A stretch of DNA of 64,000 nucleotides from assembly GCF_002242685.1 (NCBI RefSeq), contig NZ_NBIM01000001.1, positions 620,001 to 684,000 on the forward strand, given 5' to 3'. Position numbers and translations under genes: made by a program. The notes beneath the pieces were generated by a model. It made no database searches. It saw only the letters and a list, made by a program, of their open reading frames with translations, and had not been told where the DNA came from. Source of the DNA: Oceanimonas doudoroffii. GTDB lineage: Bacteria > Pseudomonadota > Gammaproteobacteria > Enterobacterales > Aeromonadaceae. Below, piece by piece: positions 29,609 to 37,942 of this stretch. Each line of letters begins with the position of its first letter. Positions within the stretch are counted from its first letter, which is position 1.

Positions 29609-29785
29609 ATGAAGAGACAAAAACGTGACCGTCTGGAAAGAGCGCGTACCCGCGGTTACCAAGCCGGAGTCAGTGGACGTTCCAAAGAGCAGTGCCCCTA
29701 CAATGATTTTGACGCTAAAGGCCATTGGCTTGGCGGCTGGCGAGATGCCATGGAAGACAAAGGTTCCGGCCTCTTCATCAAGTAA
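29609..29785 (+). CDS. rmf: Ribosome modulation factor Rmf
   Basis: Very basic protein of 58 residues. MKRQKRDRLERA, GYQAGVSGRSKEQCPY and LGGWRDAMED match E. coli Rmf (55 residues) almost residue for residue. It dimerises 70S ribosomes into inactive 100S particles in stationary phase, binding near the anti-Shine-Dalgarno end of 16S rRNA. AACGAGGG precedes the ATG. It stands convergent to fabA, the same arrangement as in E. coli. The C-terminus (KGSGLFIK) differs from the enteric version. Confidence 0.95.
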   Translation: MKRQKRDRLERARTRGYQAGVSGRSKEQCPYNDFDAKGHWLGGWRDAMEDKGSGLFIK

Positions 29786-29805
29786 GTAATGCATTCATCA
29801 TCAAC

Positions 29806-29834
29806 AAAAAGGCCCCGCACTTGCGGGGCCTTCA
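29806..29834 (+). terminator. Terminator after rmf
   Basis: Stem GGCCCCGCA/TGCGGGGCC (29811-29819 with 29822-29830). The T-run on the plus side is short; on the minus side the preceding A-run gives a better tail, so it may act both ways. Confidence 0.7.
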
Positions 29835-29849
29835 TCGTTACAGTGCCAT

Positions 29850-29874
29850 GAAAAAGCCCCGCAGGTGCGGGGCG
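29850..29874 (-). terminator. Terminator after fabA
   Basis: Stem GCCCCGCA/TGCGGGGC (29856-29863 with 29866-29873) followed on the minus strand by five T residues, 23 bases past the fabA stop. Confidence 0.82.
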
Positions 29875-29896
29875 TTACATTGATATTGGCGTAGCC

Positions 29897-30427
29897 TCAG
29901 AAAGTGGAGGTGTCGGTAAACAGACCCACTTTCAGCTCCTTGGCTTCGTAGATGGGACGACCATCCACTTCCACCACGCCGTCGGCGATGCCCATGATGA
30001 GCTTGCGCCAGATCACCCGCTTCAGGGTGATCTTGTAGGTCACTTTTTTGGCGGTCGGCAGGATCTGGCCGGTGAATTTCACTTCACCCACGCCCAGGGC
30101 GCGGCCCTTGCCGGGACCACCTTTCCAGCCCAGGAAGAAGCCAACCAGCTGCCACATGGCATCCAGTCCCAGGCAGCCGGGCATCACCGGGTCGCCGGGG
30201 AAGTGGCAGTCAAAAAACCACAGGTCGGGAGTGATATCCAGCTCGGCCAGGATTTCGCCCTTGCCGTGCTCGCCACCCTCGTCACTGATGTGCACGATGC
30301 GATCCATCATCAGCATGTTGGGGGCGGGCAGCTGACTGTTGCCAGGACCAAACAGCTCGCCCTGGCTGCACGCCAGCAGTTCTTCTCTGGTAAAGCTGTG
30401 TTTACCCAGTTCTTTTTGTGAAGGCAT
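29897..30427 (-). CDS. fabA: 3-hydroxydecanoyl-ACP dehydratase/isomerase FabA
   Basis: Enzyme of 176 residues that dehydrates 3-hydroxydecanoyl-ACP and isomerises the product, starting unsaturated fatty acid synthesis. The active-site H75 (CHFPGDP) and D89 (GLDAMWQ) have the same spacing as in E. coli. [13 protein letters not shown] and [22 protein letters not shown] are near identical to the family. The ATG at 30427 is the family start; the frame upstream runs into lonH. It follows lonH on the same strand with 91 bases between. No clear FabR or FadR site was recognised in that gap. Confidence 0.97.
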   Translation of the reverse strand: MPSQKELGKHSFTREELLACSQGELFGPGNSQLPAPNMLMMDRIVHISDEGGEHGKGEILAELDITPDLWFFDCHFPGDPVMPGCLGLDAMWQLVGFFLGWKGGPGKGRALGVGEVKFTGQILPTAKKVTYKITLKRVIWRKLIMGIADGVVEVDGRPIYEAKELKVGLFTDTSTF

Positions 30428-30518
30428 TCCACTCTTCCGTTTTTCATCGGGCACGGGGCCCGGGTGTAAAATTGGCGTCACTTTAGCGAACAGCTGTGCG
30501 CCCGACAAGTCCGATCTG

Positions 30519-32474
30519 TCATCGACGCAACAATCGGCGCCAAAAACCGCTCTCAACGGTATGACCGTTAAGGTCGTCCAGACGTTCACGAATACGCCCG
30601 AACAGGGTATGGGGGTCATCCACCTTGCCCGCTTCGCAACCCATCAACAGGGCAATGGCGTCTTCCACCCGGGCGACCGGATGAATATGAAAACGCCCCT
30701 CGGCCACCGCACCTGCCACCTCATCCGACAGGTTGAGCTGCAGGCGGTTGCTGGCCGGGATCAACACACCTTGCTCGCCGGTGAGTCCCTGTAGTCGGCA
30801 CAGCCGGTAAAAGCCTTCGATCTTTTCGTTCACGCCGCCCACCGGCTGCACATTGCCGAACTGATCCACCGCGCCGGTAATGGCAAAGTGCTGATAGATG
30901 GGCTCTCGACCCAGGGCCGAGATCAGCGCACAAAGGCCGGCCAGGGCCGCGCTGTCCCCATCGATTTCATGGTAGGACTGCTCAAACACCAGATTGGCCG
31001 AGAGCGGCGAGGGGTGCTCGGCACCAAACAGGTTGGCCAGATAACCGTGAATGATCATCATTGCCTTGGCATGAATATGCCCGGCCAGATCGGCCTTGCG
31101 CTCGATGTCGGCCACGTCGCCGTCACCCAGGTGCACGGTCGCGGTCAGCCGTACCGGCTCGCCGAAGTCATAGGGGTGGCCGGCAATCTGAATGACCGAC
31201 AGGCCATTGATCTGCCCCACTTCCCGGCCTTTGGTCTGCAGCAGAAACTGGCCGTCGCGAACGCCCAGATCCGACTGCTCCACCAGAAAGTTGAGGCGGT
31301 GATCCTGCTCTTCCTGAGCCAGCCGCAGATGCTGTTCGGTAATGAGTTCGCTTTGTTCCCGGGCGGCAATGACGTCTGCCAGTTGCATCATGGCCACCAG
31401 CTGAGACTCCACCAATGACAACCGGTGCTGATGATCGGTGATGCGGCTGCCGTAGCGGCACAGCCGGGTTACGGCGCCAGCGTCCATGTCGCGCAGGCCG
31501 TGCTTGTGGCGCAGATGCGACAGGTAACCCAGATAGGACGGCAGATCGTCCTGAGCGTTCCACTCGGGAATGATATCGGCGCGCAGAAATGCCAGGGTGT
31601 CGAGCTCGCGATCAAGCATGTGCAGCTCGGCCACCGCCAGACGATCCCCCACCAAAATCAGGTGCACGTCCAGGGGCGGCGGCTCGGGCTGAAAGTAGAA
31701 CGCCGCCATCTCATTGGGCCGGCTCCACTCCACCCGTTGCGTGGCCAGGGCGTTTTTCAGCCGGAACCAGAGGCCGGGCTGATCCAGCAGCTCTTCAATG
31801 GGCACAATGAGGTAGCCGCCATTGGCACGATGAATAAGTCCGGGCTCCAGTAAATGATGATGACTGAACACCGAGCCCTGCTCGGTCTGAAAGTGAATGG
31901 CGCCAAACAGCTGCTCCGGTGTGAACTGACGGGCATGCACAATGGGAATGGTGCTGTCAAAGCGGTGCACCATGAGGTTGATCAGTACCGGATGACTAAA
32001 GCCACCGCCAGCGGCCACGTGCTGGGCCAGGTCAGACAGGTAGTCGGCTACCTTTTCATCCTGGCCCTGCTTTTTAAGAATGCGCTCAACAATGTGCTCC
32101 GCCTCCAGGTGGCGGGAACTCAGCTCCAGCAGTTGACCCACCAGCTCGCAGAACTCGATGCCGGTGCCGGCCTTCAGCCGCAGCCAGATGGGCTTTTGCG
32201 GGTGATGCAGGTTTTCGGCGTAACAGAGGTCGAACAGATCGGCGTGATTGGCGTGGCGCTTGACCAGATCCTGCACCAGCTCTTCCACATCCATGCCGGC
32301 AAAGCCGTTCAGCAGCAGAATGGGATTGACGCTGTTCAGCCCCGACAAGGTGGCAAAGGCCGAGTCGGCCCGCTGTTGCAGGGCGCTGAAGGGCAGGGGA
32401 GCCGCATCGTTCAAGGTGGTGAGTTCGGGTAAGGAGAATGCGGGGGCCAGCTCGGCCGGGCTCAGTGGTTGCAC
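30519..32474 (-). CDS. lonH: LonH/YcbZ, Lon-related protease
   Basis: Protein of 651 residues with a C-terminal Lon-type serine protease domain. The Ser-Lys dyad is S508 ([11 protein letters not shown]) and K551 ([12 protein letters not shown]), 43 residues apart exactly as S679 and K722 in E. coli Lon. The N-terminal half is an AAA-like region without a convincing Walker A motif, as in the YcbZ family; [13 protein letters not shown] is the conserved stretch of this subgroup. Physiological substrates are poorly known. It precedes fabA as in E. coli, but matP, which flanks lonH in enteric bacteria, is not beside it here. Confidence 0.9.
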   Translation of the reverse strand: MQPLSPAELAPAFSLPELTTLNDAAPLPFSALQQRADSAFATLSGLNSVNPILLLNGFAGMDVEELVQDLVKRHANHADLFDLCYAENLHHPQKPIWLRLKAGTGIEFCELVGQLLELSSRHLEAEHIVERILKKQGQDEKVADYLSDLAQHVAAGGGFSHPVLINLMVHRFDSTIPIVHARQFTPEQLFGAIHFQTEQGSVFSHHHLLEPGLIHRANGGYLIVPIEELLDQPGLWFRLKNALATQRVEWSRPNEMAAFYFQPEPPPLDVHLILVGDRLAVAELHMLDRELDTLAFLRADIIPEWNAQDDLPSYLGYLSHLRHKHGLRDMDAGAVTRLCRYGSRITDHQHRLSLVESQLVAMMQLADVIAAREQSELITEQHLRLAQEEQDHRLNFLVEQSDLGVRDGQFLLQTKGREVGQINGLSVIQIAGHPYDFGEPVRLTATVHLGDGDVADIERKADLAGHIHAKAMMIIHGYLANLFGAEHPSPLSANLVFEQSYHEIDGDSAALAGLCALISALGREPIYQHFAITGAVDQFGNVQPVGGVNEKIEGFYRLCRLQGLTGEQGVLIPASNRLQLNLSDEVAGAVAEGRFHIHPVARVEDAIALLMGCEAGKVDDPHTLFGRIRERLDDLNGHTVESGFWRRLLRR

Positions 32475-32563
32475 TGGTTCACTCGTTCTTGGGACAGATG
32501 AGGCCAGTATACTTCAGCCGGCCCGCGGTTACAGCCGGCCCGGCAATATTCTGCCGGTTGTGC

Positions 32564-33307
32564 TCAGCACAGCGTCGCGCAACCGACCGCCTGAGTACCG
32601 GGATCATAAACGATGGGGCTATAGCTTTCTCGTTCCGCCGGTTGCACCCCGGCAATGCCAATGGCCTCACCGGCTTTGGCAATGGTCGCAATCAGCGCGG
32701 CGTGCATGTACTGCCGGGTTACCGGCGCGCCCCGATGCATCACAAAGGGTGGCGAGGGCGCAGGCTCGCTGCGGCCGATAATGTGCAGTCCCTGAGTATT
32801 GAGCAGCGGCCAGCTGTGGGCGTCGATGGCGGCCATATCGGCACGGCCGTGTCGCAACCATTCCAGGCTTTGGGCATGGGCGCCGCTGATCAGCACGCTG
32901 CCGGGCTCAACCCGTTGCCGGCGCAGCCATTCATAGAGCGCGGCGCAGCCGGAACGGGAGCTGGGAGCATTCACCACCAGCCGGGGCCGCGTCGGCAGCG
33001 GCCGGCTGGTCGTGACGATATGGCTGTAGTAATCACCGGGATTGCAATCGAGATCCATAAATACAGGTCGGGCGATGGGCACCAGGTGGCGGGCTGCCGG
33101 CGTAAACAAGTCCGGCCCGCAACACTGGCTCAGCAGCAAACCGGCGTGGGCCCATTGATCAATCAGCGGCATATCGCGCTCAAGGGCTGGGGGCAAGGGC
33201 AGGGCGCCGATGTGCTTTAGCTCGCCACGCAATACCTCCCAGAAGGCATTCAGGCCATCACGGGCCGGGGGCAAGTCGTACCAGGGCAGGCTGGCGATCA
33301 GGCGCAC
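32564..33307 (-). CDS. PhnD-like substrate-binding-fold protein without signal peptide
   Basis: Protein of 247 residues with features of the PhnD/SsuA/TauA periplasmic-binding family: RLIASLPWYDLPPARDGLNAFWEVLR, then SSRSGCAALYEWLRR and HGRADMAAIDAHSWPLL. No signal peptide or lipobox is visible with the GTG at 33307, which has AGGAGA in good position; the longer frame (from 33337) adds MTLFTRKGDI and still gives no secretion signal. No ABC permease or ATPase gene is adjacent. It could be a cytoplasmic sensor or an orphan. The function is not assigned. Confidence 0.68.
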   Translation of the reverse strand: MRLIASLPWYDLPPARDGLNAFWEVLRGELKHIGALPLPPALERDMPLIDQWAHAGLLLSQCCGPDLFTPAARHLVPIARPVFMDLDCNPGDYYSHIVTTSRPLPTRPRLVVNAPSSRSGCAALYEWLRRQRVEPGSVLISGAHAQSLEWLRHGRADMAAIDAHSWPLLNTQGLHIIGRSEPAPSPPFVMHRGAPVTRQYMHAALIATIAKAGEAIGIAGVQPAERESYSPIVYDPGTQAVGCATLC

Positions 33308-33566
33308 GATGTCTCCTTTGCGGGTGAACAGGGTCAAGAAAAGTCAGGCGAAGAGTGTAAACAGCGCCTGCCCGCAAGTAAACAAACGGCGGTTTAGGTA
33401 ATATTTTCAGAATAATTCACTAAAGGCTCAAGTGTAGCCTCGGGAATATTTGAGACCGGGCAGGACAAAATGCTGGTTAAGGTGCCATGGGGAGCAACAT
33501 CAGGGGTGCCAGATCCGGTCGGAAACGGCACTCCCTGACATTGCCTGGTGATGACGCTTTATCGCG

Positions 33567-33869
33567 TTAACCGCCCAGCTTTTGCTGCACGCTGGTGACC
33601 TTGTCGGCCATGGTCTGGTCGCGGTCGTTGCGGGTGCCCAGCTTGATATGGCTGGTAATGCGCACGGCACCGGCGTCGTGCAGGGTTTCATGGCAGCGCT
33701 TGACCGCCGCCATGACGTCATCCCATTCGCCTTCCACATTGGTGCCATAGCCATGCATGGTGTGCACCAGGCCGGCGTCTTCAAAAATCTGCTGACACAT
33801 GGCCACGTAAGGCGACACCGACACACCAACGCCGCCGGGCGACACCATGATATCCATTAAAACGTACAT
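33567..33869 (-). CDS. MTH1187/YkoF-family thiamine-binding protein
   Basis: Protein of 100 residues with the ferredoxin-like fold signature of the DUF77/MTH1187 family: MDIMVSPGGVGVSVSPYVAMCQQIFEDAGLVHTMHGYGTNVEGEWDDVMAAVKRCHETLHDAG. Members bind thiamine or related molecules and form tetramers. The ATG at 33869 follows AAGGAG. No thiamine riboswitch, transporter or biosynthetic gene is next to it. It is the last recognisable core gene before the dif region. Confidence 0.8.
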   Translation of the reverse strand: MYVLMDIMVSPGGVGVSVSPYVAMCQQIFEDAGLVHTMHGYGTNVEGEWDDVMAAVKRCHETLHDAGAVRITSHIKLGTRNDRDQTMADKVTSVQQKLGG

Positions 33870-33989
33870 AACAGCTCCTTGGTAAGAATGAATCGTTGCG
33901 TTAAACACATGCCATTCGAGCCAAAGCACGGCTGGGCCACAAGGGCCAGATTGGGAGTTTGGGTTGGCCAGTGAGAGGTATCTTTTTAT

Positions 33990-34000
33990 TTATGTTAAAC
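33990..34000 (+). other. XerD-arm-like half-site
   Basis: TTATGTTAAAC matches the XerD arm of dif (TTATGTTAAAT) at 10 of 11 positions. The six bases and the 11 bases before it (GAGAGGTATCT) do not form a proper centre and XerC arm. Same orientation as dif, 375 bases to its left. Confidence 0.4.
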
Positions 34001-34070
34001 GCGCCAAGAGAGCTAGCTCAAGGCCAAGCAAGCACGGGCACAAAAACAGCGTCAGAAGCAAACGGCTTAG

Positions 34071-34358
34071 GCTGCGGTTATTTCCGCTGAACGTATCCAA
34101 CAGTTCTCTGAGCTGCCATCATATTCTCCTGAACATTTGTATTTGCCTGTTCTCGTACAGGGTGTGCTTGCTCGACCTAGATTAAGTTGCAATGGGCTTG
34201 AACTGCTTGAACGCGTAGCCATGAACGCAACAATGTTTGCTTATTGGTCTACGACGGGTAAGACAGTGATATCTACAGATGAATGGTTTGCTGGCACAGA
34301 GCAGCTAAAGAAGGTACTGAGCGTTGGGTTCAATCATAAGCTCCTACATTTCGCATAA
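34071..34358 (+). pseudogene. Possible gene remnant ending inside dif
   Basis: Open for 95 codons from just after a TAG at 34068, with plausible composition (AERIQQFSELPSYSPEHLYL, LPVLVQGVLARPRL, WSTTGKTVISTDEWFAG). The TAA stop is the last three bases of the dif XerC arm. The only starts are TTG at 34137 or internal ATGs and there is no good ribosome site. No family was recognised. It may be the 3' part of a gene whose 5' end is lost, or chance. Confidence 0.3.
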
Positions 34359-34375
34359 TGTATATTATGTTAAAT
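34348..34375 (+). other. dif: dif, chromosome dimer resolution site
   Basis: XerC arm ATTTCGCATAA (34348-34358), six-base centre TGTATA (34359-34364) and XerD arm TTATGTTAAAT (34365-34375). Compared with E. coli dif, the centre and XerD arm are identical and the XerC arm differs only at positions 1, 2 and 4, so 25 of 28 match. XerCD, activated by FtsK, would recombine here to resolve chromosome dimers. Octamers of FtsK-orienting type point towards it from both sides, which agrees with a working dif. Confidence 0.93.
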
Positions 34376-35255
34376 ATGAAATTTGTAAGCTCAAGGCTGC
34401 AGGCAATATTGTGGGTTTCATGAGAGTTTCACCCTGCGATCGTCACTCCCTCACCTGCGGCCGGACCAACCGGCACCGGCTGCAATGCCAAACAGTCAAT
34501 AACGTATGTCTCTGTCTCTGTGTAAGCCTGTGGTAATGCTCTTTAAGGTCGTCTGCGCGAAAACGCGCGGCACAAACCCCACAATGCAGCAATCAAGAAA
34601 AGGTGTTCCAGGGGGCTGTTACAGACGCGCTCCCGATTCGCGAGGAGCCGATCGCTAACGCACGATGCAAGAAGTTAATCTGTGGGACGGCGTGACTGAT
34701 AGTCTGTAAAGGCGGAATTGTTCGCCCCTATAGCCGAGTCATGTTCATTAGACCGATTCTCGGCCTGAGCCGGTGGCAACCCGTTTGAGGTTGTTGTCGG
34801 CTTTCAGTTCTTTATCAGGTGATCGCTGATGTCGTTGTGACTTCAGTGGTAAAGGATGGATAACCGGCTGTCAGCTCGTATTCGATGGATGAGAGAACAC
34901 CTAGCCGACCACGGTACAAGAATCATAATGGTAGCCAGATAACACCAGCGGCAGCCGGCCCAGATGACCAGGTGTGATTGGAGTGAAATATCTGGTTGTT
35001 CAACGGTGTCATCATGCAAACCTCAATCGTATTTCGGTAAGCGAAAGCATAAGATAACTGGCTGAAATAGCTGAATTATCTCACCTCCAATTAGGCGGAA
35101 TGCCAGCTTTTTCCACCGTTTTCGAGCGGGTATGCTCTTTAAAATGCACTGTTTTATGGAGGATCCCTGCCTGGGTTGGTGAGCCTTTAATATACCCACT
35201 CGCACCAGGCCCAGCAGTAAGATGGAGAACTGGTCCGTGTAGGGCCTTAACACCA

Positions 35256-35283
35256 AATGCCGATAAACTGCATTATCGGCATT
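35256..35283. repeat. 28-bp perfect palindrome with 11-6-11 geometry
   Basis: AATGCCGATAA and TTATCGGCATT are perfect 11-base inverted repeats around the six-base centre ACTGCA. The 11-6-11 layout and the inner ATAA/TTAT ends are those of Xer sites, but the outer arm bases are not. No T-run follows, so it is not an ordinary terminator. It lies 440 bases beyond the 3' end of the tyrosine recombinase gene. Confidence 0.65.
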
Positions 35284-35725
35284 GAGACAGCATAAATTAA
35301 CCTGTCAGGCTTTCCCCAGTTGCGTTTTCTCAGTCCACAGTCAAGGCAGCCTTCTTGTGGGCAAATCACGGTATGCCTGTCACTGTTGTTTTCCACGGTT
35401 ATCCATGGTTTTCAACTGTTCAGTTGCTACCCGACTTCAAGTGATTGCAGTGTGGCGTGGTCGCTACGCCTGCATCTACGGTATTCCCCCTTCGCCAGAG
35501 AAAAATGCGGCTCCCCTGCCATGCCTGGCTTCAAACCGTTTGCTCGGGTAACTACAACCCACCCAAGGTTGCTCCAAGGCGGGCTTCGACTGGATGATTT
35601 ACGACCACCTTGCCCCTGCGCTTGAGTTACCCATCGGCACCAACGGGCTAACAATCCTCTCTAAGCAGGTCGAATGGTAACGATGCCCTTGACCTGCATT
35701 AGCTCTCCCCTGCTGGCGTTGTTAT

Positions 35726-37018
35726 CTACTGCTCTCGTAACCGGTCCAGTCGTTTGTTGGCGGCACTTTCGTGACGCTCAACCTTGCCGGTGTGCAGATA
35801 TTGCGAGGTGGTGTCGATGCTGTCGTGGCCGGCATCGGCCTGCACGTGAGACAGTGGCCGGCCGTTGTAGTTGATGTCGTGGGTAATGCCGGTGTGACGA
35901 ATGCCATGCACGGTGAGTGTACGCATTTCACCGGCATCCTGGTCAAAACCGTCGGCCATGGCGGCATCGGCGGCGGCGGTCAGCAGCTCATTAAGCAACT
36001 CACGCAACTGGCGAATGCCCAGATTGGCATTCACCATGCCCTGATCCCGCCCTCGCCCGGCAGCCCGGTGGCGCACAAACAATGGAGTGGCGTCATTGGG
36101 CGCAGGCAGTGGCGACAGCCCCAGGTGAGCGCGATAGCGTTTTAGCGCGTCCAGCAGCTCGCGGGACACGGCCACGGTGCGCTTTTTTCCGCCCTTGCTC
36201 ACGGGAATGTAAAAGCTCCAAATCCCGGTTTTGGTATCCCGCCGAAACTGGCTCATCACCGGGGAAAAGCCCGGCCTGGCGGCCACTTCCGAAATCCGCA
36301 GATAACAGCCGTACATCAGCGACACCAGAAACAGGGTACGCTCGTGGCGCTCGGGTGCGACTTCGGCCAGCTGTCGGGCGGTGTTCATGACATAGGACCA
36401 CTGCAGGTCGCTGAACACCCGCACCTCGTCTTCTTCATTGTGCCCTGCCACCAAAGGGGCCGCACTGCCAAAGCGGCTGTGACGCATCCACATGGTGGCC
36501 GGGTTGCGCTCGGTGACTTCCTCATTAATGAGGTAGCTATAAAAGGAAGACAATACCGCCATCTTGGTTTTCAGGGCCTTGTCGCTGAGCCGATACGGTT
36601 GTTCGATGCCGTCGATCTTCTTGCCGAGAAACGGGCGCCACAGAGGGTTGGGCCGGCGCTCGCCCAGCTCCCGATCGGCCACGAACTGGGCCACATTACG
36701 GTAGGCAATCAGCGCCCGTGGTGGTGCCTGGCAATAGTCCACATATCGATTCATGGTGCGGCGGGTTACCTCTGTGGGTGAAATCTGCTCCACCTCCAGG
36801 CACCAGTGCAAAAAGGTGGTGAGCTCACTGCGGTAGGTCTTGTAGTTGTTCTCGCTGTGGCGGCTTTCCAGCAGCCATTCCATGGCATGTTCATAAATAA
36901 AGGCGGCGTCGGGCACCCGGTTCAGGGTGATGTCGGCAATATGCTGATTGACGGCGCTGTTGCCTTCTTCCAGAAATTGCGGAGCGTCAAACAGGGGAAA
37001 AACCGGTGGCGTATCCAT
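35726..37018 (-). CDS. Orphan tyrosine recombinase (phage-integrase family)
   Basis: Site-specific recombinase of 430 residues. Catalytic residues are complete: R241 (YLRISEVA), K275 (VSKGGKKRTV), H371 and R374 (HGIRHTGIT), H398 (AGHDSIDTT) and the nucleophile Y407 (TSQYLHTG). The N-terminal half carries a SAM-like core-binding domain (about 38-165, with NNYKTYRSELTTFLHWCLE). It is much longer than XerC/XerD (about 300), so it is an additional enzyme and not the housekeeping recombinase. The ATG at 37018 was chosen; the frame is open to 37090. No excisionase, transposase or cargo gene accompanies it. It lies 1.35 kb from dif. Confidence 0.88.
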   Translation of the reverse strand: MDTPPVFPLFDAPQFLEEGNSAVNQHIADITLNRVPDAAFIYEHAMEWLLESRHSENNYKTYRSELTTFLHWCLEVEQISPTEVTRRTMNRYVDYCQAPPRALIAYRNVAQFVADRELGERRPNPLWRPFLGKKIDGIEQPYRLSDKALKTKMAVLSSFYSYLINEEVTERNPATMWMRHSRFGSAAPLVAGHNEEDEVRVFSDLQWSYVMNTARQLAEVAPERHERTLFLVSLMYGCYLRISEVAARPGFSPVMSQFRRDTKTGIWSFYIPVSKGGKKRTVAVSRELLDALKRYRAHLGLSPLPAPNDATPLFVRHRAAGRGRDQGMVNANLGIRQLRELLNELLTAAADAAMADGFDQDAGEMRTLTVHGIRHTGITHDINYNGRPLSHVQADAGHDSIDTTSQYLHTGKVERHESAANKRLDRLREQ

Positions 37019-37044
37019 GGTGTGCGAAGGGTCAGAACGAGTGG

Positions 37045-37055
37045 TGTGCGCATAA
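37045..37055 (+). other. XerC-arm-like half-site upstream of the recombinase gene
   Basis: TGTGCGCATAA matches the E. coli XerC arm (GGTGCGCATAA) at 10 of 11 positions, and the next three bases TGT continue the match; the other half (from 37062) is not XerD-like. It lies 27 bases ahead of the recombinase ATG, in the same orientation as dif. Confidence 0.4.
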
Positions 37056-37141
37056 TGTCGATAAATCCAGGTTTCGGCAATGCGCCGCACGCAGGTGGGC
37101 TGCTCTATGCTTTATATTCACTCACTGACGGAGCCCATGCC

Positions 37142-37942
37142 ATGAAGCCCCTGTTGTTGTTGCTGACCCTGATGACCTTTGCCGTGCAGGCCGGCCTGAT
37201 AACCGAAGAGCGCCGCTACGAGGTCAACGGCAAGACCTATCGCGGTTATCTCGCCCTGGATGATGCCGCCCCGGCCCCCCTGCCCGGCGTGCTGGTGGTG
37301 CATGAATGGTGGGGACACAACGACTATGTGCGCGAGCGCGCTCGCATGCTGGCCGAGCTGGGTTATGCCGCCTTTGCCATCGACATGTACGGTGACGGCA
37401 AGACCGCCACCCACCCGGATCAGGCCGGCGCCTTTGCCAAGGCCTCGCTGGCGTCTCTGCCGGAAGCCGAGCAACGCTTTAATGCCGCCCTCGCCCTGCT
37501 GGCCGCCGATTCACGGGTCGATGGCAGCCGACTGGCCGCCATCGGTTATTGTTATGGCGGTGGTGTGGCGCTGCACATGGCCCGGGCCGGCGCCCAGCTG
37601 CAGGCGGTAGCCAGCTTCCATGGCTCCCTGGCTCCCAAGGCGGATCCCCTGCCTGCTCACAGCCCGGTGGCCATTGCGGTGTTCAACGGCGCCGCCGATC
37701 CTCTGGTGCCGGCCGAGCAGGTAACGGCCTTTCGTGAGGAAATGATGAATGCCAATGCCGACCACCTGCTGGTGAACTACGAAGGCGCCCTGCACGCCTT
37801 CACCAATCCCGATGCCGATCGCACCGCCGCCGAGTTTGGCCTGCCACTGGCATACAACCAGGCCGCGGATAGGGACTCCTGGCAGCGATTACAGACGTTC
37901 TTGAAGGAAAAACTTGAGCCGGAGAATGAGTCCGCTCAGTGA
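37142..37942 (+). CDS. Dienelactone hydrolase family protein, exported
   Basis: Alpha/beta hydrolase of 266 residues. The catalytic triad is C137 (GYCYGGG), D186 (NGAADPLVP) and H218 (EGALHAFTNP), the Cys-type nucleophile of dienelactone hydrolases. An N-terminal signal peptide (about 1-17, LLLLLTLMTFAVQA) suggests a periplasmic location, unlike the classical cytoplasmic enzyme of chlorocatechol breakdown. No aromatic degradation genes are near, so the substrate is open. The ATG at 37142 directly starts the signal peptide. Its stop overlaps the end of the convergent gene by seven bases. Confidence 0.87.
   Translation: MKPLLLLLTLMTFAVQAGLITEERRYEVNGKTYRGYLALDDAAPAPLPGVLVVHEWWGHNDYVRERARMLAELGYAAFAIDMYGDGKTATHPDQAGAFAKASLASLPEAEQRFNAALALLAADSRVDGSRLAAIGYCYGGGVALHMARAGAQLQAVASFHGSLAPKADPLPAHSPVAIAVFNGAADPLVPAEQVTAFREEMMNANADHLLVNYEGALHAFTNPDADRTAAEFGLPLAYNQAADRDSWQRLQTFLKEKLEPENESAQ

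Larger units (their letters stand above)
33870..35725. other. 1.86-kb stretch without convincing genes around dif
   Basis: Visibly richer in A+T than the flanks and lacking any frame with good codon use over 100 codons. It holds the dif site (34348-34375), an XerD-arm half-site (33990-34000), an open stretch of 95 codons ending inside dif (34071-34358), a 28-bp palindrome (35256-35283) and otherwise sequence I cannot assign. 35300-35660 shows short open frames on both strands (for instance on the minus strand at 35427-35654) but no recognised transposase. Best read as decayed accessory DNA. Confidence 0.6.

Noticed and set aside
33990..34100. GTTAAAC followed by a structured stretch, resembling the end of an integron attC site
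   Set aside because: The matching core site at the other end does not fit the consensus and no integron integrase or cassette is present; the dif-arm reading explains the motif better.
35300..35660. Short frames on both strands that look like the end of a transposase or intron protein
   Set aside because: No catalytic motif, terminal inverted repeat or target duplication could be found, so no insertion sequence is called.
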